DNA of 5,564 bases from Caldora sp. SIO3E6. GTDB taxonomy: Bacteria > Cyanobacteriota > Cyanobacteriia > Cyanobacteriales > Coleofasciculaceae. A model generated the notes under the pieces. It did no database searches. It had not been told where the DNA came from and saw nothing but the letters and a program-made list of their open reading frames with translations. The position numbers and the translations under genes are program-made. The stretch covers positions 1-5,564 of the forward strand of contig JAAHHL010000535.1 in NCBI GenBank assembly GCA_010672185.1, in the 5' to 3' direction. Shown here one piece after another: positions 5,535 through 5,564 of the stretch. The first letter of the stretch is position 1; the number at the start of each line of letters is the position of its first letter.

Positions 5535-5564
5535 GGCAGGAGGCAGAAGGCAGGAGGCAGGAGA
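5535..5564 (+). repeat. Heptamer repeat after the stop codon (GGCAGGA), runs off the window
   Basis: Four units (GGCAGGA, GGCAGAA, GGCAGGA, GGCAGGA) and the first two bases of a fifth begin three bases after the stop codon and reach the window edge. This is a third tandem-repeat family, different from those inside the gene. The 33 bases after the stop show no terminator hairpin. Confidence 0.85.

Noticed and set aside
5532..5564. Rho-independent terminator after the large gene
   Set aside because: Only a purine-rich heptamer repeat is present, with no inverted repeat followed by a T-run.

Overview
The window looks like a piece of a cyanobacterial chromosome, probably from a filamentous, repeat-rich lineage. 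Four perfect copies of the HIP1 octamer GCGATCGC lie within 5.5 kb, against roughly one per 65 kb expected by chance. There are also three kinds of short tandem 7- or 8-base repeats of the sort common in such genomes. The main protein has a domain order I recognise from large cyanobacterial WD40 proteins. The assignment rests on these features only; there is no rRNA or other marker gene.

Layout: bases 1-288 hold a small open frame of about 90 codons with no family I recognise. Its last 22 bases overlap the start of one very large gene (267-5531, 1754 codons), which fills the rest of the window. The final 33 bases after the stop codon are mostly another heptamer repeat (GGCAGGA type) that runs off the end. 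No promoter, terminator, RNA gene, transposase or CRISPR array is visible.

The large gene encodes, in order: (1) an N-terminal module (about residues 1-235) that resembles a P-loop fold but lacks a Walker A motif; (2) a helical TPR-like region (about 245-592); (3) a STAND-class NTPase with intact Walker A (GQSGVGKS, 653-660) and Walker B-like (IIIFDQLEE, 748-756) motifs; (4) a charged coiled coil and one predicted membrane helix (1051-1070); (5) 14 WD40 repeats (1138-1723), enough for two seven-bladed propellers; and (6) a short C-terminal tail. This is the plan of a signal-sensing switch: the WD40 part would bind a ligand or partner, and the NTPase would switch state or oligomerise. Related STAND proteins act in cell-death, immune or signalling roles. 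Which role applies here cannot be told from sequence.

The most unusual feature is that the coding frame has been entered at two places by genomic tandem repeats: an octamer block near residues 99-109, and an octamer block followed by a 14-copy heptamer block at residues 435-500. Both are translated in frame. Because 7 and 8 are not multiples of 3, a change of one copy would shift the frame and stop translation before the NTPase. The second insert could therefore act as a length-dependent on/off switch. That is an inference. A four-tract G-quadruplex motif also lies inside this insert.
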